Positions 1 through 13,817 of a DNA stretch of 64,000 nucleotides are shown here, piece after piece. The first letter of the stretch is position 1. Each line of letters begins with the position of its first letter. The translations under genes were made by a program, and so were the position numbers. The DNA comes from Neodiprion pinetum (Eukaryota; Arthropoda; Insecta; Hymenoptera; Diprionidae). Below the pieces are notes generated by a model. It was given only the letters and a program-made list of their open reading frames with translations. It searched no databases and was not told the origin of the DNA. Location of the stretch: contig NC_060235.2 of assembly GCF_021155775.2 (NCBI RefSeq), positions 27,072,607 through 27,136,606 on the forward strand. The letters are read 5' to 3'.

Positions 1-431
1 TTTATTTCTCCCATTTGAAAAAATAAAAATTGAAAAATCTAGTTCCTGTTGATCAGTGTTGATGGTAAGAAGTTGCTGTTAAAATCTTATAACAATCAGG
101 AGACTCGTTTGCTAATAAATAAAATTCAAAATTCGTCACAAGGTAACCCCAGAAATTCTCTGCTATTATAAGAACATATATAGTATTTATTTTGAAACTT
201 CAATAACTGCCGAATGAGTTTGACAAGTTCTCGGAGATTCTCAGTGACATACAATAACAAGACTTTTTTTTTTTTTGTGGGTTCTGCATGAAATTTAAAC
301 GAATCATTTAGTAACTTGACTATTATAACACCACATTATTAAAATTCATTTTACTGTCTTAAACGCGATTATTTTATTACACAAGGCGTCGTTTTGATGT
401 TATTTCTCAAAAATTTACGACGGGCTAGGAG

Positions 432-478
432 CATATATATGTTTATGAGCATATATATATGTATATATATATATATAG
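432..478. repeat. AT/ATAT microsatellite
   Basis: Two interrupted (AT)n blocks separated by GTTTATGAGC. Overlapping small frames here, rich in Ile and Tyr, are artefacts of the repeat. Confidence 0.9.
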
Positions 479-2741
479 CTGTTATAGAAAGAGGGGGGAA
501 AGAAACAAGTGGAAGCATCAAAGCCGCAAGACGAAAAATTTTTAAATTCAAAAGTATCGGAGAGACGATTTTACGAATTGTAGCAGACCTCTTTCAAGGC
601 TATAATATTCCCTCCTCAATTCAGGGGTGTGGAAACGAATCCCCTCTCAGTAAAACGTGACGGATCTTTCATTCTCAGCGAAAATTTTCTCCCCCTTTCT
701 TTTTTCCCCAAAGAGCCGTTCGCTGGTCCCACGGCGTTAAGATACCCCTGGAAAAATCACGCTTTTCGTTAATTCCGAGAAATATTTCCTGGTATCAAAC
801 GTCCATAGAAGCGTGAATCGAACCCGTCTACACTCGTTATTTCGGCCTGGTAGGTACAGTATATACTTGAAAAGGCTTTGATTACTAAAAACAATGCAAT
901 TTCTATGACATTCGATAAACCATGCTCGAAGTTTAACTTCAATGTTCATTCGCATCATTGTTTTCATCAACCGTGAAATAAAACCAATGAAACGAGGAGG
1001 GAGAGAGAATCTTCCTGTTTCCCTCCTTTCTCAATAGGATCGCTGTTTGCTTAATATTCCACTTTTGTTATTCACTCAACAGCTCTTTCCTACGGTCATC
1101 CGACTCACGTGTAATTTATTTTTATCGATGAACGAGACCGTCGTCAGTTCTGCTACAGTCAATATACAGCATTCTTTGAAGAGTAATAAGACCGAACTAT
1201 TAGACGAACTTGTCTCAACTGAAGTTGAATGAATATTAGAACAAAATATCGTCTTCATCAAAATATCTTTGCTTATCCAAAAGATTTTCAAGTTCTCAGC
1301 AGCATTATTTAAATCCTACGTCTTCTTGCGCTTTGAGTTTTGTGTCTCGAGTACCTACCGCAGATATGCCTTTAAAAAATCGGTTGCTTTTCGACTTATT
1401 TCTTGTACTCGATGACACGAGGGAGATCGTCGATCTACAGCAGTCTGTGATTTTCTTAAGGACTTTGTAAAAACAAAAGTTTCGAATAACATTTACACAT
1501 TCTTCGTTCTCACTTTCACGGACAATTCTGCACTTCGTAGAGGGTGTTACTTACATGTGACGATAGTTTGATTCGGTAATGGATTTGGATGTTAGAATAA
1601 TTGTTTCATGTACCATTTTTCGTGGAACTCTTTAGTGGAATTTTTCCTTAGTAATTTTCCTGCCATCAGGATTATGCCGGGGAATGAGTAAAGAGGTCAT
1701 CCGGGAAAAAGAGCTAAACATAAAATAAATTGGTTTACTAATTACCAACGCCTCGAACTGCGTTCGAATAAATCCGTTGACTTAATCAATTTTAATCACA
1801 TGAATTAAGCTTGTTATTTATCACCGAATACGAAGAGATTCATAGTCACCAATGTGAAAAACCGTGAGCAAACAGGAGGTGAAAATAAAAAATTTTCGAA
1901 TTCAAAAAACAGAGTAGAACCGCAGATCGGATATCCAATTCCAAACTGACCCTTGATCGACTCGCGGCATTGTTTCATATTCCTTTTGATCTTTCGAAAT
2001 TGAAGCTGGGAGAAGAGATAAATTTTTCCCCACTTTCCATTCGACTTACATTTTTTTTTTTTTTGACTCTCATATTGAAATCTACACCTATGTGCGTTAT
2101 TATTTATGCGTACAAAATTTCCATAACACCTGGGTCACAATTCAATTCTGCTTCCCAGCAGTTTTACTTTTTCTTTTTTTTCTTTTTTTTTTTCAAGCGT
2201 GTTTCGCTTCTTTTCCAGTTTTTCTCTCGATTTAATATTTACCACTAGGAATGATTTACGACGTCATTTCTTCTTATCTGTATCTGGCACTCCATCTCCA
2301 TGTTGTCAACTCGCGTGTTCAGTTCTCCCTTTATCAGTGTCGAACCGTCGTTTCGCAGCTGGGTACAAAAATGAACGTGGCGAGGGAGAGAGTCGAAATC
2401 GAATTTTCCGTGATACTGAAAAATTTAGTTCTCACATCTGCGCAATGGCGGAGGCAGCTGCGGAGATCAAATCGTTCGCTGCCCTCCGTATGCCGATGAT
2501 TTACAAAATACTGCCTTTCGGCTTCGTGTTATCGCTACCCGCCAACGACGCGACGCATCAGCAAATTAACGATGTATCGAACGGACCGTCTGAATCAAAA
2601 GTTAGGAAAAGAGAAAAAAAACACCGTTAAATAACTCTCCAGAAATGTTATTTGAACCAGTGATAGTGAAGTTGAAATCGCCACGAAATGAATGAAAAAC
2701 ATTCAAATAACTTTATGTCATGGTATAGCTGTATGGTATAC

Positions 2742-3018
2742 TTGTTGACAAACGTCTGTTGTACCGTACATATAGATTTTTATCCACTTCGGAAATAAGT
2801 CGCCGGAAGTCTTGAGGTGAATAAAATAAGCCCAAAAATATTATAATCGGATCACAATTGCCAGAGTTTAATCATTTTGAACGTAGTGTGATTATAATAC
2901 ATTTCCTTATATTGTCGATACAATACCTTGTGTAATTCGAATTTGTTTAGATTTGTCTCTTTTATGCAGTAGGTACGTTGTTTTATTCGTCAGCACCATC
3001 AATGTGAGCAAATAAGAT
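2742..3018 (+). repeat. Diverged dispersed repeat, copy 1
   Basis: This segment shares an ordered series of blocks with 28021-28350: TTGTTGACAAAC, GTACCGT, ATCCACTT-GGAA, TTTAATCATTT, CTTGTGT-ATTCGA-TTTG, and GCAAATAA. Spacing is similar. No terminal structure is recognised, so its class is unknown. Confidence 0.55.
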
Positions 3019-3185
3019 CGCTGGAGATTTATCCAACGGTTTATTTCTCGTTTCATAAGTTTTAATTCATCCTGAAACTCTTTGTCACGCTTCGAATTAC
3101 TTATGCCTATGCTTCGTAAGCCATCAGATTCATTTGCAGATGAATCGGTACGTGCTAAACTTGTTTTCTATATAATTTTACACGA

Positions 3186-3213
3186 GATATATATATATAC
3201 ATACACACACACG
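3186..3213. repeat. (TA)n-(CA)n compound microsatellite
   Basis: A TA run passes into CA repeats and ends in CGCAG. Confidence 0.9.
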
Positions 3214-4023
3214 CAGAGGAAGTCAGGTATATTTGCATACGTACACATACGTACAGTTGACACATAGCTGCGAAGGTCGGAAATGAAAGAGTCGAGCCGG
3301 AACCTCTCTCTTAACGAATAAGCATGCTCAACTTTGGATGTAATGGAATACCTCGGAATTAGTACTTTTGGAGTAGAAATTAGAATATTAGAATTCCTCG
3401 CTCTCTAGATTATTCCTCATTACGTCAGCCGAAAGATTAAAAATTCTACGTAGCATGGCAAACAAGAACAAACGCATATATCAGCAGAAAACGATGTGCA
3501 AAGAGCTGTGAAATCGAGGTATTTAGGAGAACGTCACGTGTTGTTTCAAAATCCTGCGTCGTTTAGTCGAACTTTTGAATCAGTGAAATATTGATAAATC
3601 ACTTAAAAATGTATACTGGCTAAGGTCGAGTGTGAGAATAAGCATTTATACTTTCGATTAACAGCCAGAGTAATTATTTAATATCACTAATGACATTACG
3701 ACTACAAAGTCTTGCAGTGGATTTGAATAACAGTTATTGAATGTTGTCACTCGCAATCTATCCGGTTCCTTCCTGGCACTCCGCGTCGTTTTGATATCTC
3801 TTGGAATAACCCTAGCATTTGCCAATAAGTATACTCCCAATCTATAAATTCGACTTACTACTCCAAGGTCTCGCAGCAGTTATTTTTCCCATTTCATACG
3901 ATTTATTGGAGATACTCTAAATCTGTTACAGCTGTACGATAATTACTTTGATATTCACGGTAATCACTTTTTCCGTTCATTTCTAATTTCCAGTTCACTG
4001 ATTGGTAAGCGACTCGATTGCTA

Positions 4024-4375
4024 CACTGAGAAAAATTTCATTTGTTACAGTAACGAGAAAAATTCAGTAAAACAGATATCGTTAAAAAAACTGTTTGTAT
4101 GTTGTTAGAATTACGAAAAAAGAGGTACGCGTAACCATTTCGCGCTATTGTCGGTCCTTTTTTGGTAATTGCAACGCAAAATCAGTTCGTTCGGTTTACT
4201 CTACGTTTTTAGTTAAACGAGGCTTTAACGTCAATTAATTGTTGCACAAGCATTAAATTTTCGCAACAGTTACAAGAAAATATAGTGACAGTGATCGTAA
4301 TGAGAAAGAATAGCAACGGATACTAGACTTTCTGGTAATAGCTACAAAACTAAGTTTCATTTTATACCTAGAAGT
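4024..4375 (+). mobile_element. TA-flanked MITE copy A, 3' truncated
   Basis: Copy A begins with TA then CACTGAGAAAAATTTCATTT and follows the family consensus (GTTACAGTAAC, CAGTAAAACAG, TATTGTCGGTCC, GCACAAGCATTAAATTTTCG, GACTTTCTGGTAA). It loses similarity after the TTTTATACCTAGAA block, so the right terminal repeat is absent. No transposase is encoded. The terminal repeat and TA flank suggest a Tc1/mariner-mobilised non-autonomous element. Confidence 0.85.
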
Positions 4376-7300
4376 AGAGAAACGAGTATGTCTGATATTG
4401 TTTTCGCGCTGTTCGTCGTTCCAGAAACAAATCGTTTTATCTCTTTTTTCATCCAGTTTTCTTTTAGATCATTTTGTCTTTCCTGACGTTGAACGTGACT
4501 CTTGAATCAGGAACAGCCTGTTATACGTGTACAAATGGTGTTTGAAAATTTACCGTACAAGATTATACGTAATTGCTATCGTAGAAATTTTTATCACTCC
4601 CATTTTTCCCAACAACCGTTTTCTGCATTCCCAACTGATCGGTGAAAAATAATCCATTCTTCCGTTTGTTACAGGTGAGATTTCTTCTTCACGGCACTAT
4701 CCAGGGTTAATTTAAGAAACTTCGATGCGAACTATGCAAGGTGGTAAGCGTTGCGGAGAAAACCTTTTTCATGTTCTTCATTGAAGATGATATTTTACTT
4801 TGATAAAACGAAACGGAACATTTAACGAGTTACTTAATCCATCCACTCAAGACACTCGTAAGACTCGAAAACTTTATCTACCTGTATTATCTATAAAGAT
4901 CAGCGGTTTAAAATGAGTACAGAGAATTTCTTACCAGCAACTTGAAAGTAAAATAAATAAAATCACTCTCTAACCACTTAACAATAAGTTACAATGAAAT
5001 AAGCAGTTCATATTGATTGTCGTCTATAGCTGTGCATACGTCTAAGTCAGGTTATGTCCACACGACGAAACTGAGACCACCTCAATTCGAATGGGTCTTG
5101 AAAGGCTGTATGTACGAGAACTTTTGACGTTTTCCTAGTTCATTTCTCCCCCTCCCTTATCTCTCTTTCTCTCTATCTTTGAATACGAAATCCCCGAGGT
5201 TAAGTATAAGTAAGCCGGCTTACGCGAAGTAAATTCCCGAAGGATTTCGTCCGCGTTCCTCTTTTCCGTCTCCGTTTATTTTATACCCATACCTTCATCC
5301 AGGCACTACGGTCTCTTCAAAGAAGCCAAAAAATCAAACCGCTTTTACGTGAGGCATGAAATCGTTGTGTCTAAATTTAAGTTTTATGTATTTTTGAATT
5401 CGAACGAACGTCTTAAAAGCGAGGAATTTTTTTTATCTTTATTTTTTTTAGCCAAGTTTCATCCAAATGTAAATCAGTGGATGTTTAAGCACCAGGTAAT
5501 AATCACTAATATCAGCAAATATGCACTAATTTGTATTCAGAAAGAAAACTCATTTCGCATGTTCTAAATTGTCACATATTTCACATTCGTTCCTTACATC
5601 ATAGCGTACGAGTGAGATATCAGATCTCTATAGATCGTGGATTCTGCTAAAACTTTTTGGATCGTTTTCATGAGATAAAATACGAAGCCTCTGATATGTA
5701 GTTACGTCTAATAGGCCTTTGTTCATTCGTTAAAAATATAAGTGAATTGCTATTAGAAATGAAACCGGTTGTGTATTTTTGGTTACAATATTAATTCTTC
5801 TTGTCCTCCGTTGTTGTTTCGATGGCAGGATCATATATATTCAAGTATGAATGACAATAAAAACTGCAAAGAGCAAAAACTATAGTGCTACAAAAGATGG
5901 TATACAAAGAAAAAAAAAAGAAAAAATAAAAGGGAATCTTTGTCTCAACGTCTAGCAGAAATAAATAAATACCTTCCGATTTAATTATTTAATTATATAG
6001 TCTAATCCTTCTGCAATGAAGTACATCCAATTTTAACGACGAACGACTTTGTTCTTTTACCCCTGCAAAACATGATAATTCCTTGAACTTTCTTTTACAA
6101 AACTAGGATTACACGTATGAGAAAAAATTCGACATTGAATCATTCGGATTCGAGCGGATGCTTTTATCACATTTCCGAGGATGATAACTGATTGTATGAT
6201 ATGAAAAGGCTAAGAATAGAGAGACATGTTAATAGACGGTTTCCGGATGGGTCTGCATTCGACGGTGTGTCACACAGTGCATAAAACATGATAGTATAAT
6301 TAATCCGCAGAGACACCGTCCTCCCGCAGTTGCGCTGCAATCGCAAGGCTCAAATTGGGTCAGAGAATGTTAATCCTCGCTCTTGTACCGAGAGTAATAC
6401 GTTACGTTACGCGAACTATTAATAGGGTCAAAACTGCATATCCTATGGAATTCGCATTTCAAGTGACAATGTAAATTCGTAATCGACGCACGTATACGAG
6501 TCGCTGCTGGCTGCTATTTTGATTGCACCTCACTCGCGATCAGCTCGTTGCAGAATTTTCGATAACGGTCACTAGGCAATTAAACCGTCGAAATGTAAAC
6601 GACGCATCAGGCAACTGAAAAACAGATTATTTGCCGCAAATACGAAACCGAATAGATTGTTTTCGATTGGGACAATATTTGTTTATTCATTTTTTTTTTT
6701 TTTTTCTCTGGAACAAATTTTAAACATTGTTTTTGCCGTACAGCAAATCCTTCTGATGTTTTCCAAAATTAGAGTTCAAAAGTTAGTAGAATTAATTAAC
6801 GTGATGTCAATTTAACGATATACTTGTAGTAATAAATCATTCAATTCGCTGTGTATTTATTGCTTCGCTTTTAACGCCACCATTGAATCGATGATTTTCA
6901 CATCATCTTTGATTTTCGAATATCTTGAAATCCAGACTACCGTAAGAATTGCATAATCATTCGTTTGCTCGATATCTTGAAATTTCGCTGCTTGGTATAT
7001 AATAATTAAATTTCATCCGAGGTAAATAATGAAATGTTGTAAAAATCGTTGATTTATTTTTTTTTTTTAGAAAAATTCAAACTCACTTAAATAAATACGT
7101 TTTTTTCGTCGCGCAGTATATCCATATTTTTTTTTCTTAAACATCTCTGCCTTCAGAGTTACTTGGACAACTTTCAGCTCGAAATATTGAAAATTCAGTG
7201 AGTCCTGACTTTTTGCGCAAAATGATCCATTCTCCTGTTTTTCATTGTTTTATGATATTTTTTTTTCATATTCAAAATTTAATTTTGCTGTGGATAAATA

Positions 7301-8792
7301 ATTTGCCTGCAAATATCACAGTTAACGAGTATCCCAGAATTTTTTCAAGTTCTTCGAATCGACATCTTCGTTTCTACGCAATCATTTTTTATGCGGGGTC
7401 TCCAGCGACCCCGGCGTGACACCAGTGTTATGTAAGAGTTAATTTGAACAAACCTCGTGCATTTGCCAACGAACAATTCGTGAATTATTTCATCTTTAGA
7501 ACGAATCTGCAGACATTGCACGCGTATCGTAGCTCAATATTCTATGAGCATGATGTATCATTGTTTATGCGATATGATGGAGCGCTAAATTGCACACGTG
7601 ATAAGAGAGAATTCGTGACGAGAGAGGGAATTTACGAAATACGACGGGATTCGTACGTGGGCTTGGAAAAAGTTTCTCAGGTTTTTCTCTCTCTCTCTCT
7701 CTCTTCGTATTTCTGCAGTCTTTAGTTTATGACAAACAGAAAGCTCACTCCCCGCAGAAGATTGTTTCATCATCCTTCTCCCTGGCATCTTTCTACGCGT
7801 TATACGCCGTATTTTATACGCTCACGTGGGCACCCCACTGCTATTTTAGGGACCCGTTCCCCCCATGACAAAACTTGCCTGCACTGACCCAAATTTAGAG
7901 ATCACGATCTATCGCCGTTCCCTTCCCTTTTATTTCGCTTCCGGTTTCTGCTCATCTGTAGTTATATAAATAATCCAAATATGTTGGAAATCATGTGTTT
8001 TCTAACTAATTTCGTCTCTGTGGGGTTTGAAAGAAGGAACAAATTGTTCTATTGTTGAAAAGGAAAAGGTTAGATTGCCTCGTTTTTCAGAAAGTTTTAT
8101 TCTACTCGTCGCATGAAAAGAGTATACGATTTTTTTTTTTTTTATGTGTTTACCTGAACTCGTTTCGAGTTTATCCTTTTTTGAACAATATCAACTTGAC
8201 GCCTGTCGAGTCGATCAAATCCATAATCATATTTGTTGATATCTTACTTCGTTCAATTGTGAGAGTGATATTCGTGAGAAAAGTTTGAAGTTTAAATTTT
8301 TGCAAAAACCACAACTTGGGAACGAATCAAGGTAAAGACTCAAAAAAATCATGAACGCTTCCTGTGACAGGTATAATGAAATATATTTGAAATCGCGTAA
8401 ATAAAAAAGAACGCGGCTGAATTGTACCTGTTATTAAAAACCTGGAAGTTGACAATCACTTCGCTGGATTCTTTTAAAAAAAATGAGAACAAAAGAAAGA
8501 GGGAGAGAGAAAGAGGAAGAAGCTGCTGGGAGTGCCTTTCATCATTTTGAAATCGTGTCAATATTGTCGGTAGAAATTTTCGAATGACCTAGCTGCTCCT
8601 GTGTCAACAGCTCGATAAGGGTTAGCGGCATTTCGCGAAGAGAGGGGTCGAAGGGCGAAGAAAAGGCGCGAGCAGCGATGTCAATATTTGAATACCGCGC
8701 TGCAGCCTGGCCAATAAACCTATATCTTCACCGAGATCACAGACGCACGCGACAGACCGGAAAACTTGCGTACGATTCAATATTCAATATTA
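4376..8792. other. Non-coding stretch, no gene seen
   Basis: AT-rich with several T runs and the CT microsatellite at 7686. Frames of 60-93 codons here have no recognisable domain. Nothing else stands out. Confidence 0.6.
7686..7704. repeat. (CT)n microsatellite
   Basis: About nine uninterrupted CT units. On the minus strand this is a GAGA-type tract. Confidence 0.9.
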
Positions 8793-9220
8793 CACTGAGA
8801 AAGATTTCATTTGTTACGGTAACTAGAAAAATTCAGTGAAACAGGTATCGTTAAAAAAAACTGTTTGAACATTGTTGGAATTACGAAAAACGAGGTACGC
8901 CTAACCATTTTGCGCTATTGTCGATCCTTTTTCGGTAATTGCAACGAAAAATCAGTTTGTGAGGTTTACTCTACTTTTTTAGCTAAACAAGCTTTTAACG
9001 TCAATTTATTGTTGCACAAGCATTAAATTTTCGCAACAGTTACAAGAAAATATAGCAACAGTGATCGTAGTGAGAAAGAATACTAACGGATACTAGACTT
9101 TCTGGTAACAGTTACAAAACTAATTTTCATTTTGTACCCAGAACTATATTTTTCGGTTATGGTAAAAATGAAAATAGTTGAGAACTGAGCGGTAACCGGA
9201 ACTAAAAATTTCTCGCAGTG
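8793..9220 (+). mobile_element. TA-flanked MITE copy B, full length
   Basis: Full-length copy of about 428 bp. It starts after TA with CACTGAGAAAGATTTC and ends with AAAAATTTCTCGCAGTG; the right flank is TG rather than TA, so one target-site base has probably mutated. The internal order matches copy H throughout. It has no open frame of its own. Confidence 0.9.
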
Positions 9221-12200
9221 TGAGTACGCTGGTTTCACCAAAATTTTCTACACTCTCTTCGATTTTATTGCGAAATAGTCGTTCACTGATTACTCAATTT
9301 TAATCGCCTTATGCAAGCGTCTCTGTACGTTTTGCCTCTGACCTAAAAATATTGAATTTATTACGTCGAATCATTGGTTACAGTCAGAAACATATCGCAA
9401 TACGCGAAAATAAAAGAAATTGAAAAGCGTTCTCAAGAAAATAAGAGTAAAAGCAATAACAGTCTCCTTGTACTTTATAGTTCTCGCGTATAAAATGTTC
9501 ATATTTTGCGGTATTGATAATATGTTATTGTAAAGAAAAATATCGGGGAACAATGGCATTTTTAATTTAAAATTTCTAATCGAGGTAATTCACATTCCGT
9601 AGATTTGATTTAATATTCATCTCTACTCTCTTCCGTATCTACCATTGAAATATCAATATTCAGAACGAGATTGGCAGTCGAAATGGTGGGCGGAAAGCAA
9701 TATTTCATCCGATTTGCATGATAATTCATTTCAGACGTTTAAAATCTCTACCGTGGTTCCAAAGCCTCGCCTTCCTGCCTACAGTTTGTTTCTTTAGTCG
9801 AATTACCTCCGAGCTCCTCGGCGCTTGATCTCAAACGGCATTTCAACCCGCTGTGCATCCTGCAGCAATTTCATTTATTCAAGTACTCCACCGAGCTCCA
9901 CTGTCCGTGATTTTTTTACGCAATCCGCTTTTGTCGGACGCCTATTGCTGAATGAATTTATGCCTTGATTGTATCCTATCGATAATTACAGATTCCGAAT
10001 CACGTGGATGGAAAATTTTAAATTTTAATTAAAAAACCAACCGATCTCTTCTTCGTGGTTATTCTTAAAAGTACGACAATGTTGTAACACCTGAACATTC
10101 AGAAGAAAAACTTGTAAACACTTTCTGACTGAAATCACATGAGATCATTCACTAGTCGACGAGACGCAGAGACAGCGAAAATTGCTCAAAATACCATTTC
10201 ACGAATATTAACAAACTACTGGTGGAACTTCCGGAATCGAGAAATTTGAAAAAGTTGTCAAACTGCCAAATTATTTATTAACCATCACACATTCGCCGTG
10301 TCGCAGCAAGTTTTCGTACGTTAGTTAATGTTTTTCAATATTCAACTTGGTCGTTCGTCACGTGGTGTTATCTGGAATAAATAGCAAAATAAAGCGTAGC
10401 TTCGCGGTGAAAATAACAAAATAATCTCTGTGCTTTGCTGTCTGTCGAAATGTGGAAACGTTTTACGTTTCGTTAAATTCGTCGCAAGCGGTGAAGCGGT
10501 TACTGTATTCCGCGTATACGCGTCTCGGAATGTAATCAGCCCGGCCTCCCTTCCAATCCGACGATAAGTGAGGAGATAATGACAATTTATTGTAAGTACG
10601 TACTCGTTGTCTATGCGCGAGGATAGGAAGGTCCCTCGATTTGTTGCTTAAATTTATATTAAATTGTCGTTTACGTGCGTTTATCTTACAAACGACTCAT
10701 GACTCATGATTCACTCACTTTCCGAGCTGATAATATGCAACTCGCCTCGACTATGTGGCTTCTAATCTGTCGACGCGGAGTGAATCAAATACCCAACTTA
10801 ACTCAATTCACTTTTATTGTCTGCTGTGCGTTACCAAATCATTTATTTCATCACATTAGCCAACCTCGCGAGCGTGCGAATTTCTTACGATTCAAATTCA
10901 CGGACAGAAATGTCTGTTTGGTGATATACCGGTCAAATATTGTTCGTAATATTAGAAAATACAGTAGAATCAACTATTGGGCATGTGTACGGGTTTATAA
11001 ACTTGCTGTTGCTGAGCGATGTAAAGTTTGAAATTGCTCTTAAAATACACGGATTCTAAAACCATGCTGCGACCTTTTAATATATGTTATGTGCAAAATG
11101 TTTCTTGACTTCGAAGTTGCTGTTCAAAATGACGTTCCAGCATTATTTTTAAAAACAGTATCGTTCGACATCACTTCGCATTCGTAAAAAAAAAAAAATA
11201 AAAATGCGATCGAAGAGCGTCGACTGATTTCTTCAAGTAAAGAGGTAAAACTTTTGCCGAACAGAGTAAACAACCTCTCGCTGTTGACTGAAAGTTGAAA
11301 TATCCGCCTCTTTGACGAATAATTTCTCCTTTGAACTCAAAATCGGCGTAGCGTTAATTCGTTATTGAATTAAGATTTAATATTCCTTCTGGTATGTCGT
11401 TACCAACGGTAATGAACCGTTGTAATGTTTGAAAGATGAATTTGTCTTCCATCAAGTTTTGTCAGTTCGATGATTCTTGAAAGTTCCATCAATAGTCAAG
11501 TTCTATTCGTAAAATGTAAATTTTAACGATTGAAAATATCTTGGAGAGACTTGATCAAGAATTATTCCAAGTGATTCAAATCCGGAAAGTTTCAACCATT
11601 ATCCACAACGAGATTTCTGGGATTTCAACTACATTTTTAAAATCTGTAAAAAGAAGATAAGATCAATTAATTTGACAAACTTTATTAATGAATTTGCAAT
11701 CCAATACCTCCAATACGTCTGTGATATTATTTTTTTTACTTACAACAATTTCTCCCACAAGTAAGAATAAGATTCAAGTACGAGAACTAGTTTGTCTTTT
11801 CAGATAAATGATAAACACGAAATTGATCGTCATTCGACAGAGAATTTCAGTTAGTAAACGTAACGTAGAGAAGAAACCTGTGAGTTGATTGACTCTCCTT
11901 CCACCACAATGAAATATTTTCTTCCACAAAGAAGCATTTCCCTGAGAGATAATTATAAGAATAAAATGAAGTCTACTAATCCATTCCTACAGGTTGGATA
12001 AAAAAAAGAAAAACAACAACAGAGAATTGGATTCTCTAGTTCAATTCTTTGGGTTGCTCGTTACGTGGTCAGTTCTTCAGCTTTCTTGAAAAGAGATTGA
12101 AGCATCGTTATGTCGTCGAAATATCCCCAAGTGAAATGAGATTGGGAGGAAATACAGCGAAGATCGCCGTCGCGCTCCTTGTGATTCGATCCTTCGTAAA

Positions 12201-13700
12201 AAAAAAGCGCTAGATTAATTTTTCCTTTCTTCGTCGCTAATAACGCAATTATAATTAAAGCAGGCATCCTCCCTCACCAAATGATTAATGCCTAGTTGTT
12301 TATACCGGCTTTACTCTTTCGTCGTCCATCACGACCTTCCCGTAACCGTCAGTCTCGACACACTTTGTCTAAATTTAACGCAAAAATCTTTTGTCCCTCA
12401 AGGGATAAGCTGCAACATGGAAGGTGGATTCGTCCTTTCATTTTTATTTGTTTCCTCCTCAGTTTTCGTGATTTCTTTTTTTCTTTCATCTGCCACTAAT
12501 TCCACGGATATTATCAGCCTCAAGGTTATTACTTTAGGAGTCTGAAATATCGAGGAAATTCCAGTGATAATTTAATGAAAAGTACAGTAGTTACTCTTTG
12601 TCATTGTGACGAATGTATGTTGAATTCTGAGAGTATCTAATCATCACCATCGTCCAGTCCCAGCCGGATTGTGTAATTTTTCGTTATTTGTTTGTCAATT
12701 ACTTCTTATACATGATCGCCTTATAAAAGCGGCTTCGATATCGGTACATCGCAGAATTTTTTTTATTGCTGATATCCTAGTTCTTCAGATTCATCTAATA
12801 TGGATTTAGTCTAGCGGATCGGGCGAATGAAATACCGATCTTTTGTTCGCCCCTCTCATCCCAAAAATACACACACACATCTTGAAAATTACTCCTATAA
12901 CTAACCTAAACCTTTCTGCCTAAACCCAATCTCGTCCAATTTTCAAACCATGAGACTTTGACAAACCTGAATTGTAAAGAAAGATGTCCCAAACTCCTGG
13001 ACCTCGCAACGTGAAATTTGGGAAATATATTCCTTTTATGACGTAAGCATCGATTAAGAAGAGAGTTTTATAAATTCGATTTCTCGGGGGTTGGAAAAGC
13101 GTAGAATGTGTTTTCACGTTTCGCTTCACATCTCTTAGGCCCAATGCGCTATCGATTTGGTTTTTGCTTCTAAACTTTTTACAGATGTCAAAATGTAATA
13201 CGCATTCCTTCACGCCTTATGAATTGGAGATCAACACGCACAGAGACGAAGCATTTGCTGTAGTATATGACAAAAATGCGTAATCTGGATTACGACGAGG
13301 AGGATTAATTAACTCTTTTAACGACACCAGTCGGCTTGACTTTCTTCTTCGTTTTCGTCATCTTCGCGACTTTACCCTATCTTGTATCTTCTTCTACCCC
13401 GGAAAGGCCGAAACTTGCAGAATCCTCTAATGAAAGTTTAAAATAAATCGCGGTAGCTATACTCGACTCCTAACTTAAAGTCCGTGAAATGAGGATTTCA
13501 GCTGGCTGCTGGCGGGTGGAGAGCGCAACCCACGCGTCTAATTACATAGTTAGACATTCTTTGCGGCACAGAATAAACTACACCCGTTTCGGTAGTCATG
13601 CTCCGTTTTTTCAGACTACAAAGATCGAAAGCTCGTTTCGTTGTAACTTGTAGGTCAACCTGCTTTACTGCAAAAGACCAAAGTCTTTCCAAGATCCAAG
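9221..13700. other. Non-coding stretch, no gene seen
   Basis: Unremarkable AT-rich DNA. The 118-codon frame at 10675-11031 lacks any recognisable motif and is treated as chance. Confidence 0.6.
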
Positions 13701-13817
13701 AAACAGCTAGAAAACTAATTCTTATTTTGTGCCTAGAATTATATTTTTCGATTGTGGAAAAAAAATGAAAATCGTTAGGGACTGGGCGATAACCGGAACT
13801 TAAAATTTCTCTCAGTG
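13701..13817 (+). mobile_element. MITE copy C, right-end fragment
   Basis: Only the right quarter of the family is present: AAACAGCTAGAAAACTAATT, then the AATTATATTTTTCGATTGTG block, the GGGACTGGGCGATAACCGG subterminal block and the terminal AAATTTCTCTCAGTG. The left part is absent or too decayed to align. A chance open frame at 13498-13842 on the minus strand crosses this fragment and should not be called a gene. Confidence 0.8.

Larger units (their letters stand above)
1..4023. other. Non-coding stretch, no gene seen
   Basis: AT-rich DNA with microsatellites at 432 and 3186 and one copy of a diverged repeat (2742-3018). The longest frame (2199-2630) has no recognisable domain and overlaps another frame. 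The stretch could be Sdc intron or intergenic. Confidence 0.6.

Noticed and set aside
800..835. B-box-like GGTTCGATTC on the minus strand suggesting a tRNA
   Set aside because: The T stem does not pair and no A box or cloverleaf could be found around it.
2199..2630. 143-codon plus-strand frame, possible upstream exon with a start codon near 2445
   Set aside because: A second long frame overlaps it, no signal peptide or syndecan-like acidic Ser-Gly sequence is present, and no convincing phase-0 donor was found.
10675..11031. 118-codon plus-strand frame
   Set aside because: No recognisable domain and composition like the surrounding DNA; consistent with chance.
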